Below the pieces are notes generated by a model, which saw only the letters and a list, made by a program, of their open reading frames with translations, did no database searches and was not told where the DNA came from. Positions 9,132-19,367 of a DNA stretch of 64,000 nt are shown here, in pieces; the first letter of the stretch is position 1; every line of letters begins with the position of its first letter. The DNA comes from Candidatus Ichthyocystis sparus (GTDB taxonomy: Bacteria > Pseudomonadota > Gammaproteobacteria > Burkholderiales > 2013Ark19i): the NCBI RefSeq assembly GCF_900078745.1, contig NZ_FKII01000045.1:62001-126000 (forward strand). The letters are read 5' to 3'. The position numbers were made by a program, and so were the translations under genes.

Positions 9132-9476
9132 CTACATAGTCTTCCGCCTCTTGGAGACACCGCCATCCTTATTAGATTTCTTACATTTGCTACAAACACT
9201 GCTACAATTATCCTTACATTTATGGCATTTATAGCAATCACCACTAGCTTTCCCACGCCCTTTGCCCTTGTTAGCAAAAGCGGCACTAGTATCAGATGCT
9301 TTATCTACATTCCTGAGCAAGCCGTTTGCGCCCATTCTATCATAGCTACTGGGCGCGAGCGAGCCGCTAGTAGTCCTTTCTACTAAAGCAGTAGTCCCAA
9401 CTGAATCCCATCTTATACCACCAGCAATAACCGCAGAAGAAATAACAGACAGTAGTATTAAAGAGTATTTTTTCAT
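9132..9476 (-). CDS. Small exported cysteine-rich protein, unassigned
   Basis: The 114 residues begin with a signal peptide (MKKYSLILLSVISSAVIAGG), then a Ser/Thr/Gly-rich linker and, at residues 81-98, six cysteines spaced C-x2-C-x2-C-x3-C-x3-C-x2-C, interspersed with Lys. A highly basic tail follows (KSNKDGGVSKRRKTM). The spacing suggests metal binding or a compact disulfide knot. A GGGAG lies upstream of the ATG. No family was recognised. It is separated from uvrB by only 80 bp on the same strand but a hairpin lies between them. The signal peptide and regular Cys pattern make it more likely real than the overlapping frames. Confidence 0.65.
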   Translation of the reverse strand: MKKYSLILLSVISSAVIAGGIRWDSVGTTALVERTTSGSLAPSSYDRMGANGLLRNVDKASDTSAAFANKGKGRGKASGDCYKCHKCKDNCSSVCSKCKKSNKDGGVSKRRKTM

Positions 9477-9678
9477 ACTTAATGATCTCCCACATTAAAA
9501 TCACCTAACCTAAAAGGAGAGGCAAAAGAGGCGAAAAATATCCTGCTCACCCATAGAAAAAACCGAAATGCCGCTCTTAAGCTGTACAAAAACAATAAAA
9601 AAATGCGCTACCCTCAGACATAAATTGGTGTAACATAATTATTTGGTCCTCGAGCAAAAGTGTCTGACAGGAAAACTT

Positions 9679-10893
9679 ATGGGTGGTGCCACTTTTTTTT
9701 CTCCTATAGCTAAACGAACTAAGGGATCTTCTACCTTTGCTATGACTTATCGTGCAAACAAACTACGAGAGGCAGGCCGGGATGTAATATCTTTGAATGT
9801 TGGAGAACCTGATTTTGATACACCTGATCATATAAAAGAAGCGGCCATATTGGCCCTGAAAACTAAGAAGATTGCTACACGCTATGCTCCAATTAAAGGG
9901 ATAGTATCTTTAAGGGAATCCATATCCAGGAAGTTGGATCGTGACAATCATTTGCACTTTCCTATAGAGCAGATCATTGTAAGCACAGGTGCAAAACAAG
10001 CCCTCTGCAACTGCATAAGTGTCATAGTATCTGATGGAGACGAGGTCATAATACCTGCGCCACATTGGGTATCCTACACTGACATGGTATCAATAGCTGG
10101 GGCCAGGCCTGTTATCGTAGTAGCAGAACAAAACCAAGGCTTTAAGCTTACTCCAGAACAGTTAGGCAAATCCATTACCCCCAGAACAAAGATGCTGATT
10201 CTTAATTCACCATCTAATCCGAGTGGTGCTATGTATAGCGCACAGGAACTCACCGATCTAATGGAGATAATACGCCAGCACCCCAATGTTGTAGTTCTTT
10301 CTGATGAGATCTACGAACATGTAACACTTGGCGATCAGAAGCATGTTTGTCCTTTGCAACTAGCTCCTGACCTGAAAGACAGGTTCATTGTAGTCAATGG
10401 AGTATCTAAGGCGTATGCCATGACTGGATGGCGCATAGGCTTTGCCGCTGGTCCTAGATCAATAATTGATGTAGTAGCTAATCTGCAATCTCAGCAATCT
10501 GGTAGTACCAACTCTATTGGACAGCTAGCAGCAGAAGCTGCATTAGAAGGCCCTCAGGATTGCGTACGTAGGATGCGTGATGCGTTTTCTGATAGGCAAA
10601 GGTTCGTTTTGGAGAAAATTTCCTCTGTTAGAGGCCTAAACTGTATTCCAGCTCAGGGAGGATTTTATCTATTCTTAAATGCTAAGGAAGCAATACATTC
10701 GCTTTATGAAAAGGAGGTACTTGCTTCGGAAACGGACATTTCTCTGTGTGATTATCTACTCGAAAAAGCTGGAGTAGCTTTGATGCCTGGGAGTTATTCT
10801 GGAATGTCCGGATATATCAGATTATCTTTTGCTGCTTCCCATAGCCTACTTGAAAAGGCAATTGGAAGAATGGCAGAAGCGGTTAACATATAG
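9679..10893 (+). CDS. Class I pyridoxal-phosphate aminotransferase (aspartate aminotransferase type)
   Basis: Transfers an amino group between aspartate or a related amino acid and 2-oxoglutarate. It belongs to the AspB-like I-gamma group by ISLNVGEPDFDTPDHI near residue 40, PHWVSYTDMV for PLP stacking, NSPSNPSG, LSDEIYEH and the Schiff-base lysine K244 in SKAYAMTGWR; the substrate carboxylate Arg is in GYIRLSFA near the C-terminus. The open frame begins at an upstream TTG, but the ATG at 9679, preceded by AGGA, gives the usual 404 residues. It is followed by pyrD after nine bases. The exact substrate is inferred, and other keto-acid donors are possible. Confidence 0.9.
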   Translation: MGGATFFSPIAKRTKGSSTFAMTYRANKLREAGRDVISLNVGEPDFDTPDHIKEAAILALKTKKIATRYAPIKGIVSLRESISRKLDRDNHLHFPIEQIIVSTGAKQALCNCISVIVSDGDEVIIPAPHWVSYTDMVSIAGARPVIVVAEQNQGFKLTPEQLGKSITPRTKMLILNSPSNPSGAMYSAQELTDLMEIIRQHPNVVVLSDEIYEHVTLGDQKHVCPLQLAPDLKDRFIVVNGVSKAYAMTGWRIGFAAGPRSIIDVVANLQSQQSGSTNSIGQLAAEAALEGPQDCVRRMRDAFSDRQRFVLEKISSVRGLNCIPAQGGFYLFLNAKEAIHSLYEKEVLASETDISLCDYLLEKAGVALMPGSYSGMSGYIRLSFAASHSLLEKAIGRMAEAVNI

Positions 10894-10902
10894 CTGTCGC
10901 AC

Positions 10903-11937
10903 ATGAGTTGGCAACATTATTGCTATTTGCTATCAAAACCTCTAATAAGAATAATAGACCCCGAACTGGCTCATGATCTGTCTTTGAACATACTGTCTAA
11001 GTTTAGCAAACCAAGCCCCCCTCCAGAGCAATCTCCACTAAGTAAAAATGGGGTGGTGTTTAGAAATCGTATTGGGCTTGCAGCAGGGTTCGATAAAGAT
11101 GGAAAATATGTGGACCTTCTGTCTTCTATGGGATTTGGCTTCATAGAAATTGGAACTGTCACACCCAAACCTCAGCATGGACACAGTAGACCCAGACTGT
11201 TCCGCTCCTTCTCTGAAAAAGCCATAGTAAATCGCATGGGATTTAACAACCATGGAATTGACAGCATGGTGCTCAATCTAAAAAATTGCACCACCTATAG
11301 AAGAATGGGAGGAATAATAGGGGTAAATGTGGGTAAAAATGCAGCTACACCCATAGGATCTTCATATAGTGACTATATAACTTGCATAGATAAAATATAT
11401 GCACTGTGTGACTACATAACAATAAATATTTCATCCCCTAATACTCCCCTATTACGTTCCATGCAGGAGTACGAAGAACTTGGCAAACTCCTACCAAAAA
11501 TAAAATTAAAACAGCTTGAAATGAAACAAAAAACTAAAATACATACTCCTATTTTCATAAAATTTTCACCTGATCTCTCAATTACAGGAATAGAAGGGAT
11601 TTGTGAATTGTTAGTTAAGGAAGAAATAGAAGGAATTATCCTTACAAATACTACGGTGGAAAGAAATATTAGAAACAAGAAGTTGCAAGAGGAGTCAGGT
11701 GGCCTAAGCGGAGCTCCGCTAAAAAACAAAGCTGATAAGACGCTTGAAGAGTTCAATAAGTACCTAAACAACAAAGACATGACTATAGTAGGCGTAGGTG
11801 GTATATGCTCATCACAAGACGCCCAGGACAAATTTAATATGGGAGCAAACCTAGTACAGATCTACTCTGGAATAATCTTTGAGGGACCAGATCTTGTAAG
11901 AAGATGTATCAATAGCACAACACCATTACGGGGCTAA
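10903..11937 (+). CDS. pyrD: Dihydroorotate dehydrogenase, class 2 (quinone-dependent)
   Basis: Oxidises dihydroorotate to orotate in pyrimidine synthesis and passes electrons to membrane quinone. The amphipathic N-terminal extension (residues 1-40, PELAHDLSLNIL) marks the membrane-associated class 2 form. The FMN barrel shows GLAAGFDKDG, IEIGTVTPKPQ, NRMGFNN, the catalytic-Ser segment NISSPNT and a C-terminal VGVGGI phosphate site. The 344 residues are typical. The stop overlaps that of the convergent pdxH by 12 bp. Confidence 0.96.
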   Translation: MSWQHYCYLLSKPLIRIIDPELAHDLSLNILSKFSKPSPPPEQSPLSKNGVVFRNRIGLAAGFDKDGKYVDLLSSMGFGFIEIGTVTPKPQHGHSRPRLFRSFSEKAIVNRMGFNNHGIDSMVLNLKNCTTYRRMGGIIGVNVGKNAATPIGSSYSDYITCIDKIYALCDYITINISSPNTPLLRSMQEYEELGKLLPKIKLKQLEMKQKTKIHTPIFIKFSPDLSITGIEGICELLVKEEIEGIILTNTTVERNIRNKKLQEESGGLSGAPLKNKADKTLEEFNKYLNNKDMTIVGVGGICSSQDAQDKFNMGANLVQIYSGIIFEGPDLVRRCINSTTPLRG

Positions 11938-12567
11938 ACGCTCAATTTTCCACTGATCGTTATTATCCCTAAGATATAAAAGTCTGTCATTAAGGCGAAA
12001 CGGCTGACCTTGCCAAAACTCTACTTTCTTTGGTGAAAGTTGGTACCCACCCCAATACTCAGGTCGCTGTAATACCATACCATAACCCATCTCATTCTTG
12101 AGAGCATGCCAACGATCAATTAACCATTTTCTGTCCGGTATTGAACTGCTCTGGGGAGAAACTATAGAGCTGACCTTACTTTCATCAGGCCTAGAATTAA
12201 AGTAAGAATCAGACAGATCTGGTGATACCTTAGAAACATATCCTTCTACACGTACCTGCCTGCACAACTGTGGCCAATAAAAAACTAAAGCTGCATGGGG
12301 ATGAGATTGTAATTGCTGACCTTTACAGCTGTTGTAATTGGTAAAAAATATAAATTTCTCCTCGATGCAACCCTTTAATAAAACAATGCGAGCATCTGGA
12401 TCACCGCATTTATTTATCGTCGCCAGTGTCATAGCACTAGCATTCAGTGGGTCCTTCTGCAGTGCAACATTAAACCACTGTAGAAAAAAGGCCACTGGAT
12501 CAGACGGGGCATCAGAAATACTGGGCAAAACATCCCCACTATACTCATAAGAAAAGATATCTGTCAT
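11926..12567 (-). CDS. pdxH: Pyridoxine 5'-phosphate oxidase
   Basis: An FMN enzyme oxidising pyridoxine or pyridoxamine 5'-phosphate to pyridoxal phosphate. Family segments ATINKCGDPDARIVLLKG, FFTNYNSCKGQQL, QVRVEGYVSKV and the C-terminal FRLNDRLLYLRD/WKIERLAP are present. The frame opens at a GTG at 12603, but the ATG at 12565-12567 gives 213 residues, close to the usual 210-220. The 3' end overlaps pyrD by 12 bp, so neither gene can have its own terminator between them. PLP supports the neighbouring aminotransferase, but no shared transcription is possible. Confidence 0.94.
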   Translation of the reverse strand: MTDIFSYEYSGDVLPSISDAPSDPVAFFLQWFNVALQKDPLNASAMTLATINKCGDPDARIVLLKGCIEEKFIFFTNYNSCKGQQLQSHPHAALVFYWPQLCRQVRVEGYVSKVSPDLSDSYFNSRPDESKVSSIVSPQSSSIPDRKWLIDRWHALKNEMGYGMVLQRPEYWGGYQLSPKKVEFWQGQPFRLNDRLLYLRDNNDQWKIERLAP

Positions 12568-12692
12568 CAGCAAAATCCATTCAAAGTGTAACGAAATCGT
12601 CACTCAAACCCATTATTACCAAGATTACATGGATTACTAGCAAAAAAACATACTAAAATAGTCGGCTCTAGACAGTACTTGGGAGAATTTCT

Positions 12693-15371
12693 ATGATTGA
12701 CCCGCTTTGTGATGCACTGCTTAAAGGTGACTCAGATCCTGAGGAATTAAGGGAGTGGGTCTGTGCCTTGCGTGCGGTCATAGAACACATGGGACCAAAG
12801 CGTGCACAAGATATTATAGAAAAGTTAATAGAGTACGTGCAGCACCGCAGTATAAATGTAATTAATACCAATACACCATACAAAAATACAATACCAGCTG
12901 AAGAATCTGTACCATACCCAGGAGACCTTGAGCTAGAAAACTCCATCACTCAGGCCATACGTTGGAATGCCACCATGATTGTTGCTAGAGCAAATCATAT
13001 GGATGGCAGCATAGGCGGGCATATTTCCACATTTGCATCAGCATGCCTGCTTTATGAAGTGGGTTTTCATCATTTCTGGAAAGCACCGCACGATAATTGC
13101 CGAGGAGATGCCGTATATATACAAGGTCACTCCAGTCCTGGAATTTATGCACGTGCCTTCTTAGAAGGAAGAATATCTGAGCAACAGTTGCAACTTTTCC
13201 GACAAGACACTGTGGGTGGGCTCCCTTCTTATCCACACCCATACCTTATGCCTAATTTTTGGCAATATCCAACTGTATCCATGGGCTTAGGTCCGTTATG
13301 TGCGGTGCATCATGCAAGATTCAACCGCTACTTGATGTCAAGAGGACTTATATCGGAAGACAAAAGCCATGTATGGGCCCTTCTGGGCGATGGGGAAATG
13401 GATGAGCCAGAATCTACGTCTGCGATCTCCATGGCAGCTCGTTACCAATTGGATAATCTTACATTTGTAATTAACTGTAATTTGCAAAGACTAGATGGGC
13501 CTGTGCGAGGAAACGGCAAAGTAATACAAGAACTGGAATCAATGTTCAATGGAGCTAAATGGAATGTAATTAAAAACATTTGGGGATCATCCTGGGATGA
13601 ACTGTTTGATGAAACTTCTATTGCAACTCAACTAGCAGAAATAATGATGTCATGTGTGGACGGTGATTACCAAACATTTAGCTCTAGGGGAGCAGAGTAC
13701 TTAAAGGAAAAATTCTTTAGTAGAAATCAAAAGCTTAGGGAATTTATTGAACTTTGGCCTATAGAAAAAATATCACAATTGAATCTAGGTGGTCATGATC
13801 CTACAAAGATATATAATTCTTACCTAAGAGCCCTAAATACAAAAGGTAAGCCATCTGTAATTTTGGCAAAAACAGTCAAGGGATACAATCTAGGTAAGGA
13901 GGGTGAAGCACAAAATACAGCTCACAATCAGAAAAAAATTTCCCTAGAGCACCTTAAAGAACTAAGGGAAAAATGGAATATACAACTATCAGATAAAGAA
14001 GTTGAAAATTATTCATTCTACCCCTTGAATAAAAAATCTAAGGAGTACCTATACCTTATAGGAAGAAGAGAAAAACTTCATGGATTCATTCCTCAACGTA
14101 ATACGGAAGCACAGTCACTAAAAGCACCAGATATGTCGGTATTTCAATCTCTTTGTAAAAGCTCAGATGACCGGACATTATCCACGACAATGGTTTTCGT
14201 TAGAGCTTTAGGAATACTACTTAGGCAAAAGGAAATAGCAAAATTCCTCGTTCCCATAGTACCAGATGAAGCACGAACATTCGGAATGGAGGGCCTGTAC
14301 AGGCAGATAGGTATTTGGTCAAATAAGGAGCAAAATTACACTCCACCAGATGCAGAACAGCTCGTATGGTACAGAGAAGATAAGAAAGGTCAGTTAATAG
14401 AGGAAGGGATAAACGAGGCAGGTTCCGTTGCAACATGGATTGCAGCAGGCAACAGCTATGCACAGCATGGGCTACCAATGATACCTATGTACATATTTTA
14501 CTCTATTTTCGGCATGCAACGTACTGGAGATCTTTTTTGGATGGCTGGAGATATCCTAGCTAGGGGATTCTTATTCGGCGCTACATCCGGTAGAACTACA
14601 TTGAATGGAGAGGGATTACAACACGAAGACGGACACAGCCACGTAATTGCGACTACTCTTCCTAATTGTAAGAGCTATGATCCAACATTCTCCTACGAGC
14701 TATGCACATTAATACATAATGGAATCAAAGAGATGTATGAAGAACAGAAAAACGTTCACTACTACATAACATTGATGAACGAAAATTATGCCCATCCTGA
14801 AATGCCAGAAGGCTCAGCGGAGGATATTATAAAAGGAATGTATTTATTTGATAAACCAAATAAAGATACTACCGATCTTTGTGTGCAACTAATTGGCTGC
14901 GGATCAATATTCATTGAAATAATGGAGGCAAGAGAACTTTTAAACAGGGACTGGAGTGTAGATACGGTGCTTTGGAGCTGTCCTTCCCTAACTGAGATAG
15001 CAAGGCAGGGACAGGAGTGTTGCAGGATAAATTATCTACACCCAGATAAGCCAAGGGTAACACCGTTCGTCACAGAGAAATTGTCAAAATACAACGCTCC
15101 TGTACTGGCTGCAACTGATTACATGCGCTCCTATGCGGAACAAATCAGACCGTTTGTTCCGCATACGTACCTAACCTTAGGCACAGATGGATACGGAAGA
15201 TCTGGGACCAGAGAGCAACTGCGTCATTTTTTTGAAGTAGACAGACATTGGATCACTGTATACTCGCTGTCATTGTTATGTAGGGAGAACAAGATCGAAG
15301 CTTCTAAAGTAATTGAGGCTTGCAGAAAATATAACCTCCCTGTAAACGACGTTGCGCCGTGGCGTAGGTAA
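12693..15371 (+). CDS. aceE: Pyruvate dehydrogenase E1 component (homodimeric)
   Basis: The thiamine-diphosphate decarboxylase of the pyruvate dehydrogenase complex, forming acetyl-CoA with AceF and LpdA. The 892 residues match the single-chain gammaproteobacterial/betaproteobacterial type. The ThDP motif is [10 protein letters not shown] (about residue 230) through [12 protein letters not shown], and the C-terminal half carries the transketolase-like [11 protein letters not shown] region. AGGAG-like GGGAGAA lies ahead of the ATG. aceF follows after 25 nt. lpdA is 15 kb away on the other strand, so E3 is expressed separately. Confidence 0.97.
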   Translation: MIDPLCDALLKGDSDPEELREWVCALRAVIEHMGPKRAQDIIEKLIEYVQHRSINVINTNTPYKNTIPAEESVPYPGDLELENSITQAIRWNATMIVARANHMDGSIGGHISTFASACLLYEVGFHHFWKAPHDNCRGDAVYIQGHSSPGIYARAFLEGRISEQQLQLFRQDTVGGLPSYPHPYLMPNFWQYPTVSMGLGPLCAVHHARFNRYLMSRGLISEDKSHVWALLGDGEMDEPESTSAISMAARYQLDNLTFVINCNLQRLDGPVRGNGKVIQELESMFNGAKWNVIKNIWGSSWDELFDETSIATQLAEIMMSCVDGDYQTFSSRGAEYLKEKFFSRNQKLREFIELWPIEKISQLNLGGHDPTKIYNSYLRALNTKGKPSVILAKTVKGYNLGKEGEAQNTAHNQKKISLEHLKELREKWNIQLSDKEVENYSFYPLNKKSKEYLYLIGRREKLHGFIPQRNTEAQSLKAPDMSVFQSLCKSSDDRTLSTTMVFVRALGILLRQKEIAKFLVPIVPDEARTFGMEGLYRQIGIWSNKEQNYTPPDAEQLVWYREDKKGQLIEEGINEAGSVATWIAAGNSYAQHGLPMIPMYIFYSIFGMQRTGDLFWMAGDILARGFLFGATSGRTTLNGEGLQHEDGHSHVIATTLPNCKSYDPTFSYELCTLIHNGIKEMYEEQKNVHYYITLMNENYAHPEMPEGSAEDIIKGMYLFDKPNKDTTDLCVQLIGCGSIFIEIMEARELLNRDWSVDTVLWSCPSLTEIARQGQECCRINYLHPDKPRVTPFVTEKLSKYNAPVLAATDYMRSYAEQIRPFVPHTYLTLGTDGYGRSGTREQLRHFFEVDRHWITVYSLSLLCRENKIEASKVIEACRKYNLPVNDVAPWRR

Positions 15372-15396
15372 AAAATCACAGAAAGGACAGAATGTA

Positions 15397-16611
15397 ATGT
15401 CGCAAGCAAGAGATATCATCGTTCCAGCTATAGGTGACTACCTTGATCTACCAGTAATAGAAGTGCTCGTCTTTGCTGGAGATCGTGTAGAGGATGGACA
15501 ATCCATACTAGTACTAGAATCCGAAAAAGCTACTATAGAAATTCCATCTCCCGTAAGCGGCATTATTGAGAGTATCAGTGTATCAGTTGGCGACAAAATC
15601 TCTGCAGGTGTCTGCATAGGCAAAATAAAGCAGTCTCCTGGTGATGTGACGCAGGAAAATACCGCTGAAAAAAGTGAGGTTGTGTCTACTAAAACTGATG
15701 CTTCATATACGTCGTCCCCTACAACAACATCATCTTCTGCAATTAGCTCAGGACCATCATCAGACACTAATCTACCTTATGCTTCTCCAGCAGTTCGTCA
15801 AATTGCTAGAGACAGAAATGTTGATTTGAAAACAGTTCAGGGAACTGGGAAAAACGGTAGAATTACAAAGGAAGATATAGAAAATTACTCAACCAAAGCA
15901 AAGCCAACCCACTCTAGTAGTGAAAGTACGCGCGTCAAACTAACAAAGATAAAACAACTATCATCTGAGTTCCTGGAAAAGAGCTGGACAACCATACCGC
16001 ATGTAACGAGCTTTGAGGATGCAGATATAACAGAACTTGAGGAATTTCGTAAATATTTAAACCAGAAACATAAGGCAGACAATATAAAACTCACGTTGTT
16101 ATCATTTCTGGTGAGGGTTTGTGTCTTAGCCCTAAGGGAATTTCCTACTCTAAACTCATCTCTGGACGGAAATGAATTAATACTCAAGCGAAACTATAAC
16201 ATAGGGATAGTGGTTGATACACCTCAGGGATTAGTAATACCATCGATTAAAAATGCTGATCAGTATGGGATTATTGACATAAGCAAAGAAATATCTCGTC
16301 TTTCAGAAAAGGCGCGCAATGGAAGAATAGCTCCTTCTGATATGGAAAATGGAACCTTTTCCATATCCTCCTTAGGAGGAACAGGAGGGGGGACATACTT
16401 CACCCCCATTATAAGGGCGCCTGAAGTAGCCATACTGGGAGTTTGTCGTTCAAAAATAAAACCCGTATGGGACGGACAATCATTCCAACCGAGACTAGTT
16501 CTACCGCTGTCATTGTCCTGGGATCACAGGGTCGTTGATGGGGTTCTAGCAACAAAGTTCAATTTATTTGTTAAAGAGCTATTAGAAGACCTAAAATTGA
16601 CAATCCTGTAA
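15397..16611 (+). CDS. aceF: Dihydrolipoamide acetyltransferase, E2 of pyruvate dehydrogenase
   Basis: Transfers the acetyl group from lipoamide to CoA and forms the core of the complex. The ATG at 15397, preceded by GAAAGGA, starts 404 residues; the frame extends upstream only into aceE. There is one lipoyl domain with Lys44 in [11 protein letters not shown], a Ser/Thr-rich linker, a peripheral subunit-binding domain ([15 protein letters not shown]...GRITKEDI, about 128-165) and the catalytic domain ending with SWDHRVVDG. Many relatives carry two or three lipoyl domains, so this is a compact form. Confidence 0.95.
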   Translation: MSQARDIIVPAIGDYLDLPVIEVLVFAGDRVEDGQSILVLESEKATIEIPSPVSGIIESISVSVGDKISAGVCIGKIKQSPGDVTQENTAEKSEVVSTKTDASYTSSPTTTSSSAISSGPSSDTNLPYASPAVRQIARDRNVDLKTVQGTGKNGRITKEDIENYSTKAKPTHSSSESTRVKLTKIKQLSSEFLEKSWTTIPHVTSFEDADITELEEFRKYLNQKHKADNIKLTLLSFLVRVCVLALREFPTLNSSLDGNELILKRNYNIGIVVDTPQGLVIPSIKNADQYGIIDISKEISRLSEKARNGRIAPSDMENGTFSISSLGGTGGGTYFTPIIRAPEVAILGVCRSKIKPVWDGQSFQPRLVLPLSLSWDHRVVDGVLATKFNLFVKELLEDLKLTIL

Positions 16612-16640
16612 AGCATCTTTTTGTACATAAACAACAAATC

Positions 16641-16668
16641 GTGACAAAAACTTGCTAAAAAATAACAT
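16641..16668 (+). promoter_or_regulatory. Possible promoter of the outer-membrane protein gene
   Basis: GTGACA at 16641-16646 (five of six -35 bases) stands 16 bp before TAACAT at 16663-16668 (four of six). It would give a leader of about 100 nt ending at the beta-barrel gene. The -10 is weak, so this is tentative. Confidence 0.35.
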
Positions 16669-16685
16669 TCGTAGGATCATTGCAG

Positions 16686-16727
16686 CAATGCTTGGAGCAA
16701 CTTTGTTAGTTGCAGCATGCAGCATTG
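16686..16727 (+). promoter_or_regulatory. Two-stem hairpin in the leader of the outer-membrane protein gene
   Basis: CAATGCT (16686-16692) pairs with AGCATTG (16721-16727), enclosing a second perfect stem GCAACT/AGTTGC (16697-16702 and 16708-16713, loop TTGTT). Downstream, GCTCC at 16746-16750 could pair with the CGGAG of the ribosome-binding site at 16763-16767. It may stabilise the mRNA or control its translation. No T run follows, so it is not a terminator. Confidence 0.4.
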
Positions 16728-16775
16728 TGATTACGGAGTTGATATGCTCCTTATTATTGATCCGGAGGTAACGGT

Positions 16776-17474
16776 ATGAAATTTTCTCGTAAAGCGCTGT
16801 TGATTGCTTTGGGTGCTTTCGCTGCAGCTCAAGCACAGGCAATGATGCAGAATGGCAGTAGCAGTGCCTCAAGCGACAGCAATTCTTTTTATGTTGGTGG
16901 TAGCTACGTGCGTGCTATGTACAACATAGATGAACCTCAGCAAAACAAGTTCGCCATGGCCAATCTTCCTGCTGGAAACACTGCAGAAGGCAGCTTCTCC
17001 TCTGAAGATAACGGCTACGAAATACACGCTGGCTACATGTTTGTTCCCAATTTTGGCGTTGAAATTGGTTATTCTGATTTTGGTAAATTTACCCAAAATC
17101 TCAAAATCACTACCACTGCTAGCTCGACTACGAACAAGGCCTCATATGAGTTAGCAACCACAGCATTCACGGCTAGCTTGGTTGGTGCTTATCAATTGGA
17201 GGGTGGTTTGTCAGTGTTTGGTCGTTTGTCAGGCATGTATACGACTACTAAGCCAACGTTTGAATCGACCGGTGTTATAACTGACTCTGTATACACCAAA
17301 AGCGAGTACAACAAGTTTGTTCCCGGTGCAGGAATTGGCGCTGCCTTCAATGTCAATGATCAATTCCGCATTCGTGCTGAGTTTGATTACTGGTATCAGC
17401 CGACTGATAACAACCTCATCGCTGTTAAGGATCTCAAAAACATTGTTGTTGGTGCCGATGTTTCCTTCTATTAA
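16776..17474 (+). CDS. Outer-membrane beta-barrel protein
   Basis: The 232 residues start with a signal peptide (MKFSRKALLIALGAFAAAQAQA) and then show alternating amphipathic strands: YVGGSYVRAMYNI, YEIHAGYMFVPNFGVEIGYSDF, ATTAFTASLVGAYQLEGGLSVFGRL, FVPGAGIGAAFNVNDQFRIRAEFDYWY. The chain ends VGADVSFY, with the C-terminal aromatic used by the BAM complex. This looks like an eight-stranded OmpA/OmpW-like porin or adhesin barrel with no periplasmic domain. A strong CCGGAGG precedes the ATG, codon use is cleaner than around it, and a strong terminator follows, consistent with high, monocistronic expression. Specific function is unknown. Confidence 0.88.
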   Translation: MKFSRKALLIALGAFAAAQAQAMMQNGSSSASSDSNSFYVGGSYVRAMYNIDEPQQNKFAMANLPAGNTAEGSFSSEDNGYEIHAGYMFVPNFGVEIGYSDFGKFTQNLKITTTASSTTNKASYELATTAFTASLVGAYQLEGGLSVFGRLSGMYTTTKPTFESTGVITDSVYTKSEYNKFVPGAGIGAAFNVNDQFRIRAEFDYWYQPTDNNLIAVKDLKNIVVGADVSFY

Positions 17475-17494
17475 GCTGAAACTGGCATCTTTGG

Positions 17495-17525
17495 AAATGG
17501 ACCCTTTGTGGGTCCATTTTTTTTA
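17495..17525 (+). terminator. Strong intrinsic terminator of the outer-membrane protein gene
   Basis: A perfect 10-bp stem, AAATGGACCC (17495-17504) and GGGTCCATTT (17510-17519), with a TTTGT loop, is followed by more T residues. It begins 20 nt after the stop codon and isolates the gene from glnS. Confidence 0.93.
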
Positions 17526-17563
17526 TGCTACGATCCGAGCTAGTTCAAACTAGATACACATTA

Positions 17564-19258
17564 ATGCCAGACGAAAATACTCCTCCCGATCCAGAATATA
17601 AAAGCTTCATACAAAAAATTATGGATGAAGATATCAAAGCTGGATTAACCAGAATCGTCACCAGATTCCCTCCTGAACCAAATGGCTATTTGCATATAGG
17701 ACATGCAAAATCGATCCACTTAAACTTCTCACTGGCTAAAATGTACGCGGGAGTATGCCATCTTCGTTTTGACGACACCAACCCTAGCAAAGAGAGCAAT
17801 GAATTTATCAACTCTCTAAGAGAAAGCCTATCATGGCTAGGATATGACCCTAAAGAACACATTTACTACGCTTCTAGTTACTTTGAAAAAATGTATGAGT
17901 TTGCAGAGTACTTCATTAAAGAAGGATTAGCATACGTAGACTCACAGTCAATCGATGAAATACGGATACAAAGGGGAACATTAACCCAGGCTGGCACTGA
18001 AAGCGTTTTTCGAACTCAGGATATTGATACAAACCTTAAGAATTTTCGGAATATGAGAAATGGATTGTTCCCCGATGGTTCTCATGTACTACGCTTAAAA
18101 ATTGACATGACATCGCCAAACATTAATATGCGTGATCCTGTCATTTACAGGATTAAGCACTCGACTCATCATAAAGTTGGTAATAGTTGGTGCATATACC
18201 CGTTGTACGATTATGCTCACTGCATATCTGATGCAATAGAAGGAATTACACATTCTTTATGTACATTAGAGTTTCAGGATCATCGTCCTTTGTACGATTG
18301 GATTCTAGCCCACCTAAAAAAAGCAGGGTTCTTTAGCCAATTGCCTCGTCAAATTGAGTTTTCTCGCCTAAACGTAACTCACTGCGTAACATCAAAGAGA
18401 AAATTACAACAGCTTGTAACGCAGAAAATTGTGGATGGGTGGGATGACCCTCGTCTTCCAACGCTGCATGGACTAAGACGCCGCGGTTTTACTCCAGAAT
18501 CTATAAAGGACTTTTGCCAGAGGATTGGAATTACCAAAGCAAACAACTGGGTTGAGTACTCATATCTGGAGGAATGCCTACGAGAACAGCTGAATAGAGA
18601 ATCACAACGGAGAATAGCAATTATAGACCCTATTAGGGTAATCATAACAAACTACCCGCCACACATAAAAGAAGAGGTATGCCACGCTTCAAACCATCCA
18701 TTAGTAGAGTCTATGGGGCAAAGGGAAGCATTTTTTGGACGTAATATTTTTATAGAAAAATCTGACTTCATGTTAAACCCATCACCTGGATTTTTTCGTC
18801 TAAGCATAGGTAAAATGGTACGTTTAAGATATGCATATATAATCATGTGCGATGAAGTAATGTGCGATGAACATGGTAATCCGGTCACGTTACTGTGTAG
18901 ATATTTGAAGGATACAAAATCTGGTCATGGCAGTGATGTAAAGGTAAAGGGTAATATACACTGGCTGAATGCGAATCATGTCCTTCCTGCAGAAGTACGC
19001 CTGTACGATCATCTTTTTTGTGCAGATCAACCGGTAGATGATCTGGAGAATCTGCAGATAAACAAAGACTCGTTGATTGTGTGTAAAGGACTGGTGGAAC
19101 GGGCGCTTGGGAGCAGTATTCAAGAGGAGAGATTCCAGTTTGAACGCTTGGGGTACTTTGTTGCTGATAGACACAACCACATACCTAATAAAAAATTGTG
19201 TTTTAATAGGATAGTTTCGCTAAAATCGTCAAAAGATAAGAGAGCCGTTTCAACTTAG
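17564..19258 (+). CDS. glnS: Glutaminyl-tRNA synthetase
   Basis: Charges tRNA-Gln with glutamine. The class I signature HIGH is in YLHIGHAKSI near residue 45 and the KMSKS equivalent is VTSKRKL near residue 275, the form typical of GlnRS. The presence of GlnRS rather than only a discriminating GluRS with GatCAB fits beta- and gammaproteobacteria. The ATG at 17564 gives 564 residues; the frame extends upstream to 17525 next to the terminator. No good ribosome-binding site was seen before either start. Ends before a 97-bp spacer holding two GGCAGCAG copies. Confidence 0.95.
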   Translation: MPDENTPPDPEYKSFIQKIMDEDIKAGLTRIVTRFPPEPNGYLHIGHAKSIHLNFSLAKMYAGVCHLRFDDTNPSKESNEFINSLRESLSWLGYDPKEHIYYASSYFEKMYEFAEYFIKEGLAYVDSQSIDEIRIQRGTLTQAGTESVFRTQDIDTNLKNFRNMRNGLFPDGSHVLRLKIDMTSPNINMRDPVIYRIKHSTHHKVGNSWCIYPLYDYAHCISDAIEGITHSLCTLEFQDHRPLYDWILAHLKKAGFFSQLPRQIEFSRLNVTHCVTSKRKLQQLVTQKIVDGWDDPRLPTLHGLRRRGFTPESIKDFCQRIGITKANNWVEYSYLEECLREQLNRESQRRIAIIDPIRVIITNYPPHIKEEVCHASNHPLVESMGQREAFFGRNIFIEKSDFMLNPSPGFFRLSIGKMVRLRYAYIIMCDEVMCDEHGNPVTLLCRYLKDTKSGHGSDVKVKGNIHWLNANHVLPAEVRLYDHLFCADQPVDDLENLQINKDSLIVCKGLVERALGSSIQEERFQFERLGYFVADRHNHIPNKKLCFNRIVSLKSSKDKRAVST

Positions 19259-19367
19259 CAATAGAGAGAAAATATTGGCAGCAGGCGCCTTATTTGGCAG
19301 CAGCACCTTATTTTTTTATATATAAAGTACGTATCATCCTTACAAATCGGAAATTATGAGGGGCTGT

